A DNA stretch of 64,000 nucleotides from an uncultured Collinsella sp. (GCA_900542825.1 UQOY01000011.1:1-64000), one strand, 5' to 3'. Shown: positions 49,190 through 58,107, counted from the first letter of the stretch. Program-made: numbers and translations. Notes: generated by a model not told the origin, from the sequence alone.

Positions 49190-51631
49190 GTGGCAGAGCG
49201 TCCGACATACAAGCTCAGGTTTCTCGACCCCAAAAAGCGTTTTCCATCGATGCCAGAGCAGCCTGCGGGGCGTTCATATGGTGTTGTCTGGAAAGTCTTT
49301 GGCGAGGACCCTAAAGAGTCATGCTATGTCGTCGAATTCGTGGGCAAAAGCCACGTGTCGCTTTTGGGGTACGTGAGCGTGTCGGGCAAGGTCTATAAGG
49401 TTGACCGTCCTGTTCGGGAAGTGCCATTGCCTGAGGACCCCGACATGGAGCTGTTTCTTCACGAGTCCGATTCCAGTATTGGCGAGATTATGGTGAGGGA
49501 AGCCAACGGTGTAATGCACACCTGTGCGCGAACTGCCGGCTCTCCCGAAGGCCCCATGCGCGAGCAGTCCGACCACGAGACATGGAATTCGACCCGCGCC
49601 CTTCCTTACGGCGAGTTCATGGCCTCGATGTTCTTGCGCTACGTAATATTTGCCAACTCCGAAAGCGCTATTGCGAACACGGCGGGCGTCGACGGTCTCG
49701 ATGCGGACATGCAAAACGTTGCCGACAAGATCAAGCTCGAAAAGCTGTCCGAGCCGGTCGAGGTGTTTTTGGGCTTTGACACGGCACCGCTCCCCGATGC
49801 CATCGAGACGCTGCTCTATCGCGTTGACCATGCCGAGAATCCGAGCGGTATCGAACGTTATGCCGCCGCCCTTATGAGCGAGGTCGACTTGCCCCGTCTG
49901 CGCACCATTGCGGCAAAATCCGAAATGAGCCTAGCGCGTATCGACCGCTCAAAGCTTTTCTATCTCAATTTCGATCGTAGCCTGCTGGACCAGGACGAGA
50001 TTGACATGCTGCTTGCCATCGAATGCCGTCTCAACCGCCTCTCCGGTATCCTTGAGCGCATCGGGGCCGGATTGGTCCCCGCGGCATCCTCACCGAGCCT
50101 TGAGGGCTGCGCGCTCTTTGATGCGTGGCATATCGCCAAGACGACCAACGATGTTCCCCGACTGCTCGATACGGCCTCGAGCGATAACCCGTGGGGCAAA
50201 CCGGGTACGGTGGCTTGCCAGCCGGGCGGTGAGTGGGATGTTCGTACCCGCTTCGCGCGTATTGTCGAGGCGCTTAACGTGGTCACACGGCTCGACTATA
50301 CCTATCGGACAAACGTTGCCGAGGGGATTATGCTCGTTCGGTTTGGGCACTCTGTCGTGGATGCCATGCCGCAACGTGAATACGACGTTCAGGATGACGT
50401 CTGGCGCGAGTTGGACGAGAGCGCGCGTGCGATTTGGGCCGCGGAGCACGACGCGCGCGTGGCGCTTACGCTTGCGGCGGCTTGTTTTGCCGCAGGTGCC
50501 TGCATTGCGCGCTGCTATGTTCAGATTGCGGCTCCCGACGGCGAGCAGGGCGAGCGCGTTATCGCAACATATTCCTTTGGGCGTGCGGCCTATCTGGCCA
50601 ATTGCGTGCCTGTCGCCAAGGATCTTGAGAGCATGGATATGGACGATATGCCGTGCAAACGCATGCTTGAGGCATATGAGTCGGACGCGCCGGATGCGAT
50701 TGAGCCCGCTGAGGTTCACGCTCGCCCGCGTGACGACCACCGTTCGCTGCCGCCGGCGTTGCGCGATCTGCTGCTTGCCGATACGGCTGATGAGCTTGAG
50801 GTCATGGAGAAGGACGATGACCCGTATGTGGAACGCGTCGTCGAGCTGCGCGAGCAGGCAAAAGTTGACCGTGCAAGTGCGTTTGAGGGCTTTTCCCGTC
50901 TTGTTGAGGAGCTGGAGGCTAAGTGCGCCGTTGCCGAGCTTTTGGCAACGGGTCCGGTTCAGACGCAGTTTTGCGACAACCAGCTGGTACGTATGGTGCT
51001 GCCGGTAATGGAGGAAGACCGCTCCGTTCGTATTTTGCGTGCTCCCGATGCGCTGTACTTTGCCCAGCACGAGATCTGCAGCTTTTACGCCGAGCAGGAG
51101 GATTTTGAACGGGCATTGCCCGAGGTGCGCCGCCTCTACGACCTGGCGCGCTCGTCCATGCAGTCGCACTTTGCGCTCATCAACGTGTTGGCGCGCCTGG
51201 AGCGCTTTGACGAGATTATCGAGGTAGCGCGCCACGGCCTGCGCATTGCCAGCGATCGTCCCTCAATCGGTTACCTGTTCTATCGCCTGGCATTTGCCTA
51301 TTGGAACTGCGACCAGCTCGAGCTGGCGCTGGCGTGCTATCGCCTGGTGCCGCGCGGCGAGGAGTCGGGCAGCAGCGCGCTGGAGGAAATGCAGGGCCTT
51401 ATGAACGAGATGGGTGTCAATGAGCCTCCGACGTTTGAGGAGGCCGTCGAGACCATCCGCAAGGCTGGGCTCGAACTGCCGCCTGTGCCCGCAGTGACCA
51501 ATCAGCTTGCGGATGCCGCCGTGCAGCTGGTCGATAACGGCTTCTTTTTCCTGGCGCGCGTCTGCATCTTCCAAATGTGGCGCACCATGGGCAACGATGA
51601 GCTTGGCTCCCTCAACCGCTCGCTGGGGTAG
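49190..51631 (+). CDS. Large hypothetical protein with C-terminal TPR-like repeats
   Basis: 813 residues, soluble, no signal peptide. The N-terminal third is unlike anything I know. The region from about residue 610 looks like tetratricopeptide repeats (ALYFAQHEICSFYAEQEDFERALPEV, LARSSMQSHFALINVLARLERFDEIIEVARHG, YLFYRLAFAYWNCDQLELALACYRL, each given here in part of a repeat). Such repeats usually bind other proteins. It starts with GTG 49190 behind AGGGTGA. It is a single gene between the tRNA-Arg array and tRNA-Ser. No catalytic motif was seen. Confidence 0.65.
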   Translation: MAERPTYKLRFLDPKKRFPSMPEQPAGRSYGVVWKVFGEDPKESCYVVEFVGKSHVSLLGYVSVSGKVYKVDRPVREVPLPEDPDMELFLHESDSSIGEIMVREANGVMHTCARTAGSPEGPMREQSDHETWNSTRALPYGEFMASMFLRYVIFANSESAIANTAGVDGLDADMQNVADKIKLEKLSEPVEVFLGFDTAPLPDAIETLLYRVDHAENPSGIERYAAALMSEVDLPRLRTIAAKSEMSLARIDRSKLFYLNFDRSLLDQDEIDMLLAIECRLNRLSGILERIGAGLVPAASSPSLEGCALFDAWHIAKTTNDVPRLLDTASSDNPWGKPGTVACQPGGEWDVRTRFARIVEALNVVTRLDYTYRTNVAEGIMLVRFGHSVVDAMPQREYDVQDDVWRELDESARAIWAAEHDARVALTLAAACFAAGACIARCYVQIAAPDGEQGERVIATYSFGRAAYLANCVPVAKDLESMDMDDMPCKRMLEAYESDAPDAIEPAEVHARPRDDHRSLPPALRDLLLADTADELEVMEKDDDPYVERVVELREQAKVDRASAFEGFSRLVEELEAKCAVAELLATGPVQTQFCDNQLVRMVLPVMEEDRSVRILRAPDALYFAQHEICSFYAEQEDFERALPEVRRLYDLARSSMQSHFALINVLARLERFDEIIEVARHGLRIASDRPSIGYLFYRLAFAYWNCDQLELALACYRLVPRGEESGSSALEEMQGLMNEMGVNEPPTFEEAVETIRKAGLELPPVPAVTNQLADAAVQLVDNGFFFLARVCIFQMWRTMGNDELGSLNRSLG

Positions 51632-51681
51632 GGACGAAAACAGCAAGAAGGAAAGGCCGCTGGGCAATTAAAAATTCCCTC

Positions 51682-51710
51682 TTGCCCAACTTTGATTGTT
51701 TAGTTACTAT
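51682..51710 (+). promoter_or_regulatory. tRNA-Ser promoter
   Basis: TTGCCC (51682-51687), 17 bases, TACTAT (51705-51710), 14 bases before the tRNA. Confidence 0.7.
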
Positions 51711-51724
51711 AGAACGGCTGTTAC

Positions 51725-51815
51725 GGAGAGCTGACCGAGAGGCCGAAGGTGCTCGCCTGCTAAGCGAGTATGCCCCAAAAGGGCATCTGGGGTTCGAATC
51801 CCCAGCTCTCCGCCA
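51725..51815 (+). tRNA. tRNA-Ser (GCT)
   Basis: 91 bases with long variable arm and encoded CCA. Acceptor GGAGAGC/GCTCTCC; loop CTGCTAA gives anticodon GCT. Terminator AGGGGTTCC / GGGACCCTTTTTT at 51829-51855. Confidence 0.95.
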
Positions 51816-51869
51816 GTAAGACTTTAAAGAGGGGTTCCGAAAGGGACCCTTTTTTAGTTGAACCACGTT

Positions 51870-51887
51870 AGCTGGGGATTCGAACCC
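51870..51887 (-). repeat. Inverted copy of the tRNA-Ser T-arm
   Basis: AGCTGGGGATTCGAACCC is the exact reverse complement of 18 bases of tRNA-Ser (T-arm plus first acceptor bases, 51790-51807). It lies 74 bases after the T-arm, just past the terminator. No GC-rich element follows. Confidence 0.9.
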
Positions 51888-51889
51888 TC

Positions 51890-51923
51890 AAAAAAGGAGG
51901 CATCCTTTCGGACACCTCCTTTC
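51890..51923 (-). terminator. Terminator of the D,D-carboxypeptidase gene
   Basis: On the minus strand AAAGGAGG pairs with CCTCCTTT across a 14-base loop, then TTTT. Confidence 0.8.
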
Positions 51924-51946
51924 AGCGAGTGTATTGTTCCTCGACC

Positions 51947-53287
51947 TTACACCTCGGGTGCCTTGGCTACGGTTTCGCTTTCTGCCGTAAGCGGGCGATT
52001 GTCGATGCGGCGGCCCAGGCGGTCGAGCTTCACAAGGAGCCACTCAATGGGATTCGGCCCCGAGCCTTCCTCGTCGGCAACCAAATCCATGACGGTGATC
52101 TTGGTACCGTCTTGCTTGAGCGTGACGCTACCCACCTTGTCGCCCACATGTACCGTGCCCGAAAGGTCATCGTAGGTAACCTTTTCGGTCACCTCTCCGG
52201 CAAGCGAAAAGACGGTCGCCTGAGCTGCGGGGTCGGCGAGCGTGGCATCGATCGTCTTGTCCGTCCAGTCGGTCTGGCTAATGCGCGCGATGAGTGGATT
52301 GCCGTTGGCGGTCTTTTCCTGCGTGTTGGCGATCGCAACCGTCACCTTGTGGCCGTAGTACCAGTTGGCAAGGGCGGCCGTGTCGGCAAAGCGCTGATCG
52401 GTGGTGCTGGAGTTCAAAACGACGGTGTAGGTCTCGTCGCCATCGCGGTTGTAGGCTCCCGTAAAGCAGTAGCCGGCATCGTCGGTGGTGCCGGTCTTGC
52501 CGCCGATGTTGCCGTCCTGACCCAGCAGCTCGTTGTGCGTATCCATGGAATGTGAGTGGTCAGAGCCATCGGCGCCTGTGACCTCAATCCAGGAATCATT
52601 ACTCGCCACGATCGCGCGGAACGTGTCGTTCTTCATTGCCTCCTGCATCATCAGGGCTACATCGTGCGCAGTCGAGTGCATATCGCCGGCCCACTCGTCA
52701 AAATCCAGGCCGTGCGGATTCTCGAAGACCGTGCCGGTGCAGCCGAGCTTTTTAGCGCGCTCGTTCATGGCCTTTACAAAGGTGGCCACGGCGTCCTTGG
52801 TCTTGGGGTCGATCTTTTTGCCCACGTGCTCGGCAAGCGCGATGGCGGCATCGTTGCCCGAGGGAATCATCAGGCCGCGCAGAGCTTGCTCCACTGTGAG
52901 CTCGTCGCCTTCGAGCAGGCCGGCGGTCGAGTTGCCTACGGTGGCGGCAGCATTGCTCACCGTGATCTTCTCGTCCATTTTGCAGTTCTCGACGGTCAGG
53001 ATCGCAGTCATGACCTTGGTAATTGAGGCGATCTTGACCTGCTCGTCGGCGCTGCGGGCGTAATAGACGGAGCCGTCCTTGCTCATGACGATGGCGTTGG
53101 TCGCATCGATATCGGGCAGATTATCGGCCGTGATGCCGCGGGCGTCGGCGGTCTTACCGCAAACGATATCGGTCGTAAGCACCTGGGCGTTGGCGATAGA
53201 CGGCATACCGGCAGCAAGGGCGAGAGCGCAGGCAATGCCAGCGGTCAGTTGCGCGGAGCGCTTTGCAAGAGAACTAAGGGTCTTCAC
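51947..53287 (-). CDS. D-alanyl-D-alanine carboxypeptidase (S11 family)
   Basis: 446 residues. Signal peptide VKTLSSLAKRSAQLTAG...PSIANA with likely cleavage after ANA. The serine protease triad motifs are S88-I-T-K91, SGN (MIPSGNDAA) and KTG (IGGKTGTTDDAG). A C-terminal beta domain (residues about 340-430) follows, as in DacA/DacF. It trims the terminal D-Ala of peptidoglycan stems. I chose GTG 53287 because it yields a normal signal peptide; ATG 53401 and a longer frame exist but add a long basic tail. It is divergent from the response regulator at 53487. Confidence 0.85.
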   Translation of the reverse strand: MKTLSSLAKRSAQLTAGIACALALAAGMPSIANAQVLTTDIVCGKTADARGITADNLPDIDATNAIVMSKDGSVYYARSADEQVKIASITKVMTAILTVENCKMDEKITVSNAAATVGNSTAGLLEGDELTVEQALRGLMIPSGNDAAIALAEHVGKKIDPKTKDAVATFVKAMNERAKKLGCTGTVFENPHGLDFDEWAGDMHSTAHDVALMMQEAMKNDTFRAIVASNDSWIEVTGADGSDHSHSMDTHNELLGQDGNIGGKTGTTDDAGYCFTGAYNRDGDETYTVVLNSSTTDQRFADTAALANWYYGHKVTVAIANTQEKTANGNPLIARISQTDWTDKTIDATLADPAAQATVFSLAGEVTEKVTYDDLSGTVHVGDKVGSVTLKQDGTKITVMDLVADEEGSGPNPIEWLLVKLDRLGRRIDNRPLTAESETVAKAPEV

Positions 53288-53486
53288 AGATTTCGCTTTC
53301 GACGGGATGGTCTCTTCAGAGTTCAAAGTATATCGTTTACCGGCGCGGACAATCAGCGCGCGGGCGTGCGCGGCCCATGTCTGCGCCCGAACGGACATAT
53401 AGGTGCTTAAGGTCGACTTAATCGCCCGCGCTTGTTGTGTGTGGCGCGCGCTGCCTCGGGCATAATGGAGCGCGAGAGGAGCACGC

Positions 53487-54182
53487 ATGAACGAGCGCAT
53501 TTTGGTAGTTGATGACGAGAAGGCCATCGCCGACCTGGTCGGTATCTACCTTACAAAAGAGGGCTTTGATGTTCAGATTGCCTATAGCGGAGCAGATGCT
53601 GCCAAGGCGATTTTGGAGCAGGAGTTCGATCTGGCGCTGCTGGACGTCATGCTGCCTGATATCGACGGCTTTGAGCTGCTGCGCACCATCCGCGCTGGCC
53701 ATACCTATCCCGTTATTATGCTGACGGCGCGCGATGCCCAGCAGGATAAGATCGAGGGTCTCTCGCTGGGCGCAGACGATTACGTGGTCAAGCCGTTCCG
53801 TCCGCTGGAGCTCATAGCGCGCGTTCATGCTCAACTCCGTCGTTACACCAGCTACGGCAGCCGCGCACAGGCGGTTGAGTCGCCGACCATCCAGCTCGAC
53901 GGCCTCGAGATCAACCGCGACGCTCGTTGTGTGACGGTGGACGGCGCGCGGGTGCGCCTCACGCCCATTGAGTATTCCATCTTGCTGTATCTGGTCGAGC
54001 ATCGTGGCAGCGTGGTGGCCGTGGGGGACCTGTTCCGCGCGGTGTGGAACGAGGACTTTATGCCCGGCTCCAACAATACGGTGATGGTGCACATCCGCCA
54101 TCTGCGCGAAAAGATCGGCGACGATGCTCAAAAGCCGCGCTTTATCAAAAACGTCTGGGGCGTCGGCTACATAATCGAATAA
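53487..54182 (+). CDS. OmpR/VanR-type response regulator
   Basis: 231 residues. Receiver domain with phosphoacceptor D53 (LALLDVMLPD), conserved T/K (MLTARDA, VVKPFRP), then an OmpR-type winged helix (LTPIEYSILLYLVEHRGSVV, VWGVGYIIE). Among OmpR regulators it looks most like VanR/YycF-like vancomycin-response regulators. The ATG follows GAGAGGAG. Its promoter shares about 200 bases with the divergent carboxypeptidase gene, which is a plausible target. The sensor kinase follows after 19 bases. Confidence 0.88.
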   Translation: MNERILVVDDEKAIADLVGIYLTKEGFDVQIAYSGADAAKAILEQEFDLALLDVMLPDIDGFELLRTIRAGHTYPVIMLTARDAQQDKIEGLSLGADDYVVKPFRPLELIARVHAQLRRYTSYGSRAQAVESPTIQLDGLEINRDARCVTVDGARVRLTPIEYSILLYLVEHRGSVVAVGDLFRAVWNEDFMPGSNNTVMVHIRHLREKIGDDAQKPRFIKNVWGVGYIIE

Positions 54183-54201
54183 CGCCTTTGATGGTGGTGA
54201 A

Positions 54202-55446
54202 GTGGATATGACAAAAGACGATAGGCGGGTATTCGAGATGCCCGATCGACTTTTTGAATACATAAGGGCGGTCGTCGACAACCGCGCGCTTGCGACGGTG
54301 CTGCTTTTTTTGCTGAGTCTGCTACTCATTAGCATTGACAATATCGTTGGCATCCTGGCAGTTCTGCTCATTGGCTTTTTGCTGATCGATCGATTTGAAA
54401 TCGTTCGCCGCTGCGTGGTAATCGGCGGTGCCGCGTGGACGACTACGCTGGCGATCGGGGCCATGGCGCTTGGCGGTATTGGCGGGCCCGTGTTCTTTGA
54501 CGCCGCCTTTGTGTTCAACATGCTCGGCTTTGTGCTGGCGTTCGCCGTGTGTGTCCTGTTCTTTTGCGGGCGTGCCCTGTATTACCAGGGTTATGAGCAA
54601 GGCGAGCAGCATGCCGACCGCGTAATCGCCGCTCGTATTCAGGACCGTCTGATCGACAACCCCGACACGTGGGATACCATCGACGGCGACTTTCTCGAGG
54701 CCGAGGGTGCGCTCAACCGGGCGCGCGATTGCGAGCGTAAGGTTCAACAGGCCTTGCGCGACGAATCGCATCGCAAAGATGACCTGGTTACGTACCTGGC
54801 GCACGACCTGCGTACGCCGCTTGCCAGCGTGGTGGGCTATCTTTCGCTCCTGCAGGAGGCTCCCGATTTGCCGCTTGAGCAGCGTGCGCGCTTTACGGGC
54901 GTGGCGCTCGACAAGGCCCACCGGCTCGACGCGCTCATCGAGGAGTTCTTCGACATCACGCGTTTCGATTTCCACGATATCGTGCTTACCCGCGCCTACG
55001 TCGATTTGGGGCTATTGCTGGCACAGGTGGCCGACGAGTTCTATCCCATTCTCAACGAACAGCACAAGGAAGCCCAAGTTGATATCTGCGAGGACCTGAC
55101 GGTACTCGTGGACGGTGACAAGATGGCTCGCGTGTTCAACAACATCATGAAAAACGCTGTTGCCTATAGCTATGAAGGCTCGACGATCACGATCGAGGCC
55201 AGGCGTTTGGGCGACGGTGGCGTACGCGTACGGTTTGTAAACCAAGGCGATCCGATCCCTGAGTCAAAGCTTAAGGTGATCTTTGAGAAGTTCTATCGCC
55301 TGGATGCAGCGCGTGCGACCAATCGCGGCGGTGCTGGGCTGGGGCTTGCCATCGCCAAGGAGATTGTATGCGCGCATGGCGGTACCATCGCGTGCGAATC
55401 GACGCCCGAACATACCGTCTTTACCATCGAGCTGCCCGCCGCATAG
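54202..55446 (+). CDS. Sensor histidine kinase (VanS-like)
   Basis: 414 residues. Membrane segments lie at about residues 30-75 and 80-125 with almost no extracellular loop. The H-box HDLRTPLASVVGYLSLL (H201), N-box IMKNAVAYSYEG and G-boxes (FYRLDAARATNRGGAGLGLAI) are complete, so it should be active. The short loops suggest it senses a membrane or intramembrane signal, as VanS-like kinases do. GTG 54202 and ATG 54208 are both possible starts. It pairs with the regulator just upstream. Confidence 0.87.
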   Translation: MDMTKDDRRVFEMPDRLFEYIRAVVDNRALATVLLFLLSLLLISIDNIVGILAVLLIGFLLIDRFEIVRRCVVIGGAAWTTTLAIGAMALGGIGGPVFFDAAFVFNMLGFVLAFAVCVLFFCGRALYYQGYEQGEQHADRVIAARIQDRLIDNPDTWDTIDGDFLEAEGALNRARDCERKVQQALRDESHRKDDLVTYLAHDLRTPLASVVGYLSLLQEAPDLPLEQRARFTGVALDKAHRLDALIEEFFDITRFDFHDIVLTRAYVDLGLLLAQVADEFYPILNEQHKEAQVDICEDLTVLVDGDKMARVFNNIMKNAVAYSYEGSTITIEARRLGDGGVRVRFVNQGDPIPESKLKVIFEKFYRLDAARATNRGGAGLGLAIAKEIVCAHGGTIACESTPEHTVFTIELPAA

Positions 55447-55549
55447 CGTAGGCGCCTTTACAAACACCTGACAATGCGCTCACGTGCGTATGAGTCGCGA
55501 TTTCTACTATCGATACTGCTGAATTGATATCGATGTGGAGGTATGCGGT

Positions 55550-55810
55550 ATGACGGCTGCTGCGGCTATGGAGCCCACGAGCGCTCTCGATCCCGTGTCG
55601 ACGCTGGTGGTTGAGCAGCTGGCCTGCGAGCTCAAGGAGACCTGTTCGCTCGTGGTCGTTACGCACAATATGCAACAGGCGGCGCGCATCTCCGACTCGG
55701 TCGCGTTTTTCTTGCTGGGTGAGTTGATAGAGCACGCGCCCACCGCTCAGCTCTTCAAAAATCCCACCGACCCGCGCGCGGCGGATTATTTGACGGGACG
55801 TTTTGGCTGA
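55550..55810 (+). pseudogene. pstB: C-terminal remnant of phosphate ABC transporter ATPase PstB
   Basis: 86 codons. [23 protein letters not shown] and the end [25 protein letters not shown] match the last third of PstB, from just after Walker B to the C-terminus. Walker A, the Q-loop and the signature are missing, so it cannot hydrolyse ATP. A good ribosome binding site (GGAGG) lies 9 bases before ATG 55550, so a short peptide may still be made. It sits directly before a PhoB/PhoR-type pair, the usual neighbour of pst genes. Confidence 0.85.
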
Positions 55811-55874
55811 TACCATCTAGTAAAGGTACCTTTAGGATTAAGATGCGGTCATGCCGGCCGCAAAGGGGTTCAAC

Positions 55875-56603
55875 ATGATCTATTACGTCGAGGACGATGA
55901 CAACATCAGGGATTTGACGGTCTATGCGCTGCGCAAGCAGGGGATCGAGGCCGAGGGCTTTTCGTGCGATGGCGAGTTTAAGGCCGCCGTGGCGCGACGG
56001 GTACCCGATGCCGTCCTGCTCGACATCATGCTGCCCGATACCGACGGTTTGGCAATTATGCGTCGCCTGCGCGCCGACCGCCTGACGGCGACGGTGCCCA
56101 TCATGATGCTTACTGCCAAGGATACCGAGCTCGATAAGGTGATGGCGCTCGATGGCGGTGCCGACGACTATCTGACCAAGCCGTTTTCGCTCATGGAGCT
56201 TGCCAGCCGTTGCCGTGCGCTGCTGCGCCGCGGCGGTATGGTCAAGCAGGCGAGCGATGTGCTCAGCGTGGGCGATATCGTGCTTTCGCCCAGCCATCGC
56301 GAAGTGACCGTTGCCGGCGAGCCGCTCAAACTCACCTTGCGCGAGTTCGATTTGCTCGAATATCTTATGCGCAAGCCCGGCGTGGTCTTTACCCGCGAGT
56401 CGCTGCTGCAGAGCGTGTGGGGCTGGGACTTCGATGGCGGCTCGCGCACCGTCGACGTGCACGTGCAGACGCTTCGCCAAAAGCTCGGCGAGCGTGCCGG
56501 CGCTATCGAGACGGTGCGCGGCGTGGGTTATCGCCTGGCCGAGCCTTCTGCCGATGGCGATACCGAAGATGCCGTCGCTGCGGCAGCAGCATCGGAGGAG
56601 TAG
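55875..56603 (+). CDS. PhoB-type OmpR-family response regulator
   Basis: 242 residues. Receiver domain with acidic pocket YVEDDDN, phosphoacceptor D50 (VLLDIMLPD), T and K positions (MLTAKDT, YLTKPFS) and an OmpR winged helix (LTLREFDLLEYLMRKPGVV, VWGWDFDGGSRTVDVHV, GVGYRLAEP). AAAGGGG precedes ATG 55875. The kinase gene follows after 3 bases. The pstB remnant upstream suggests that the pair once controlled, or still controls, phosphate genes. Confidence 0.88.
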   Translation: MIYYVEDDDNIRDLTVYALRKQGIEAEGFSCDGEFKAAVARRVPDAVLLDIMLPDTDGLAIMRRLRADRLTATVPIMMLTAKDTELDKVMALDGGADDYLTKPFSLMELASRCRALLRRGGMVKQASDVLSVGDIVLSPSHREVTVAGEPLKLTLREFDLLEYLMRKPGVVFTRESLLQSVWGWDFDGGSRTVDVHVQTLRQKLGERAGAIETVRGVGYRLAEPSADGDTEDAVAAAAASEE

Positions 56604-56606
56604 TCC

Positions 56607-58031
56607 GTGGTCTTTGCCCCTCAGGGAAAACACACGCTCTCGCATCGCGTGTTTGCGACGATATTTGTCTGCGCTATGTCCGTCATTTTGGCGTTTACGG
56701 TGCTGGGCGCCTTCTTTGTGCAAAACACCTTGGCAGATGCCACGAGCGCCAATCTTTCGCAAGAAACCGAGCTTATTGCCGCCGCCTTAAACGAGCAACA
56801 GGAACCCATCGCATTTTTGCGAAGCCTCGATCGCGAGGACCTTCGTATCACGCTGATCAACAGGGATGGATCGGTCGCCTACGACAACGAGGCGTCTCCT
56901 TCCATGTTGCCCAACCATGGCGATCGCCCCGAGGTCGTTGAGGCCCTTGAGAGCGGCTCGGGCTCCGCGGAGCGCTCGAGCACCACGCTCGACGAGATTA
57001 TGCTATATCGCGCCGTCGCCCTTGATAACGGTCAGGTCGTTCGTTTGGCACAGGCCCAGCCTGGCGTTGCGGCGATTTTGCTCTCGTTGGTGGCGCCGAT
57101 GCTGCTTATCGCGGTGGCGGGCGCGGTGCTCTCGTTTTTCCTTGCGCGCCGCGAATCCCGTGCCATCATTGCGCCGCTGCAGGAGGTCGATTTGGACCAC
57201 CCGCGCCGTAGCTATGAACATGCCTACACCGAGATGGTTCCCATGCTCGAGCGCATTGAGTCGCAGCGCCAGGAGCTTAAACGCCAGATGGCGGTACTGG
57301 CCGATAACGACCGCATGCGTCGTGAGTTCACGGCCAATATCACTCATGAGCTCAAGACCCCGCTTACCGCGATTTCGGGCTACGCCGAGCTTATTGCAAA
57401 CGGCATGGTTGAGGGCGAGGACGACCTGCGCAACTTTGGCGGTCGCATCTATCGCGAGGCGGGCCGCCTGGCAGCGCTCGTTAACGACATCCTCACGCTT
57501 TCCAACTTGGACGAGGCGGAGCGAGCATCCGAGGGCGAGGCGGTGCCTATTGGGTCAACAGAGCCTATCGAGCTCTCTCGCACCATTTTGACGGTGGAAC
57601 AGCGTCTTGAGCAGGTCGCTCGCCAGGCAAATGTGACGATAGGCCATGAGACCAGGCCTGTGGTCGTCGAAGGCGTAACGCGTCTGATCGATGAGCTGAT
57701 CTATAACCTGGCAAGCAATGCCATTCGCTACAACCGGCCCGGCGGTACGGTGACGTTGCGGTGCGGAACCAACGACGACGGGCATCCGTACCTGTCTGTT
57801 GCCGACACGGGTATCGGTATTGCGCCCGAGGAGCAGGGTAAAGTGTTCGAGCGTTTTTACCGTGTGGACAAGAGTCGTTCTAAGGCGCGTGGCGGAACCG
57901 GCCTGGGCTTGGCGATCGTCAAGCACGCCGCTCTGTACCATCATGCCGCGATTGACCTGTCGAGCGAACCGGGCGTGGGGACTACCATCACGGTAACGTT
58001 TCCCGTGCAACAAGAGGAACCGTTCGCGTAG
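56607..58031 (+). CDS. PhoR-type sensor histidine kinase
   Basis: 474 residues. Two membrane segments (about residues 15-37 and 155-178) flank an extracellular domain of about 115 residues. H-box FTANITHELKTPLTAISGY (H247), N-box IYNLASNAIRYNRPGG and G-boxes VADTGIGIAPEE and GGTGLGLAIVKH follow. GTG 56607 is preceded by GGAGGAG. It pairs with the regulator upstream; the ligand is not known. Confidence 0.9.
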   Translation: MVFAPQGKHTLSHRVFATIFVCAMSVILAFTVLGAFFVQNTLADATSANLSQETELIAAALNEQQEPIAFLRSLDREDLRITLINRDGSVAYDNEASPSMLPNHGDRPEVVEALESGSGSAERSSTTLDEIMLYRAVALDNGQVVRLAQAQPGVAAILLSLVAPMLLIAVAGAVLSFFLARRESRAIIAPLQEVDLDHPRRSYEHAYTEMVPMLERIESQRQELKRQMAVLADNDRMRREFTANITHELKTPLTAISGYAELIANGMVEGEDDLRNFGGRIYREAGRLAALVNDILTLSNLDEAERASEGEAVPIGSTEPIELSRTILTVEQRLEQVARQANVTIGHETRPVVVEGVTRLIDELIYNLASNAIRYNRPGGTVTLRCGTNDDGHPYLSVADTGIGIAPEEQGKVFERFYRVDKSRSKARGGTGLGLAIVKHAALYHHAAIDLSSEPGVGTTITVTFPVQQEEPFA

Positions 58032-58080
58032 CGGTATGGCAAAAACCGAGGATTAGACGATACGCCCGCGCCTTTACTGC

Positions 58081-58107
58081 CGTGTAAGTTGTTGCGCAAC
58101 TTACACG
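58081..58107. repeat. Perfect 11-bp hairpin between the kinase and Wzz genes
   Basis: CGTGTAAGTTG-ttgcg-CAACTTACACG. There is no T-run. It could end the kinase mRNA or be a protein-binding palindrome before the polysaccharide genes. Confidence 0.6.

Noticed and set aside
53288..53527. Longer N-terminus for the carboxypeptidase
   Set aside because: It would place about 80 basic residues before a normal signal peptide and would overlap the divergent regulator gene.
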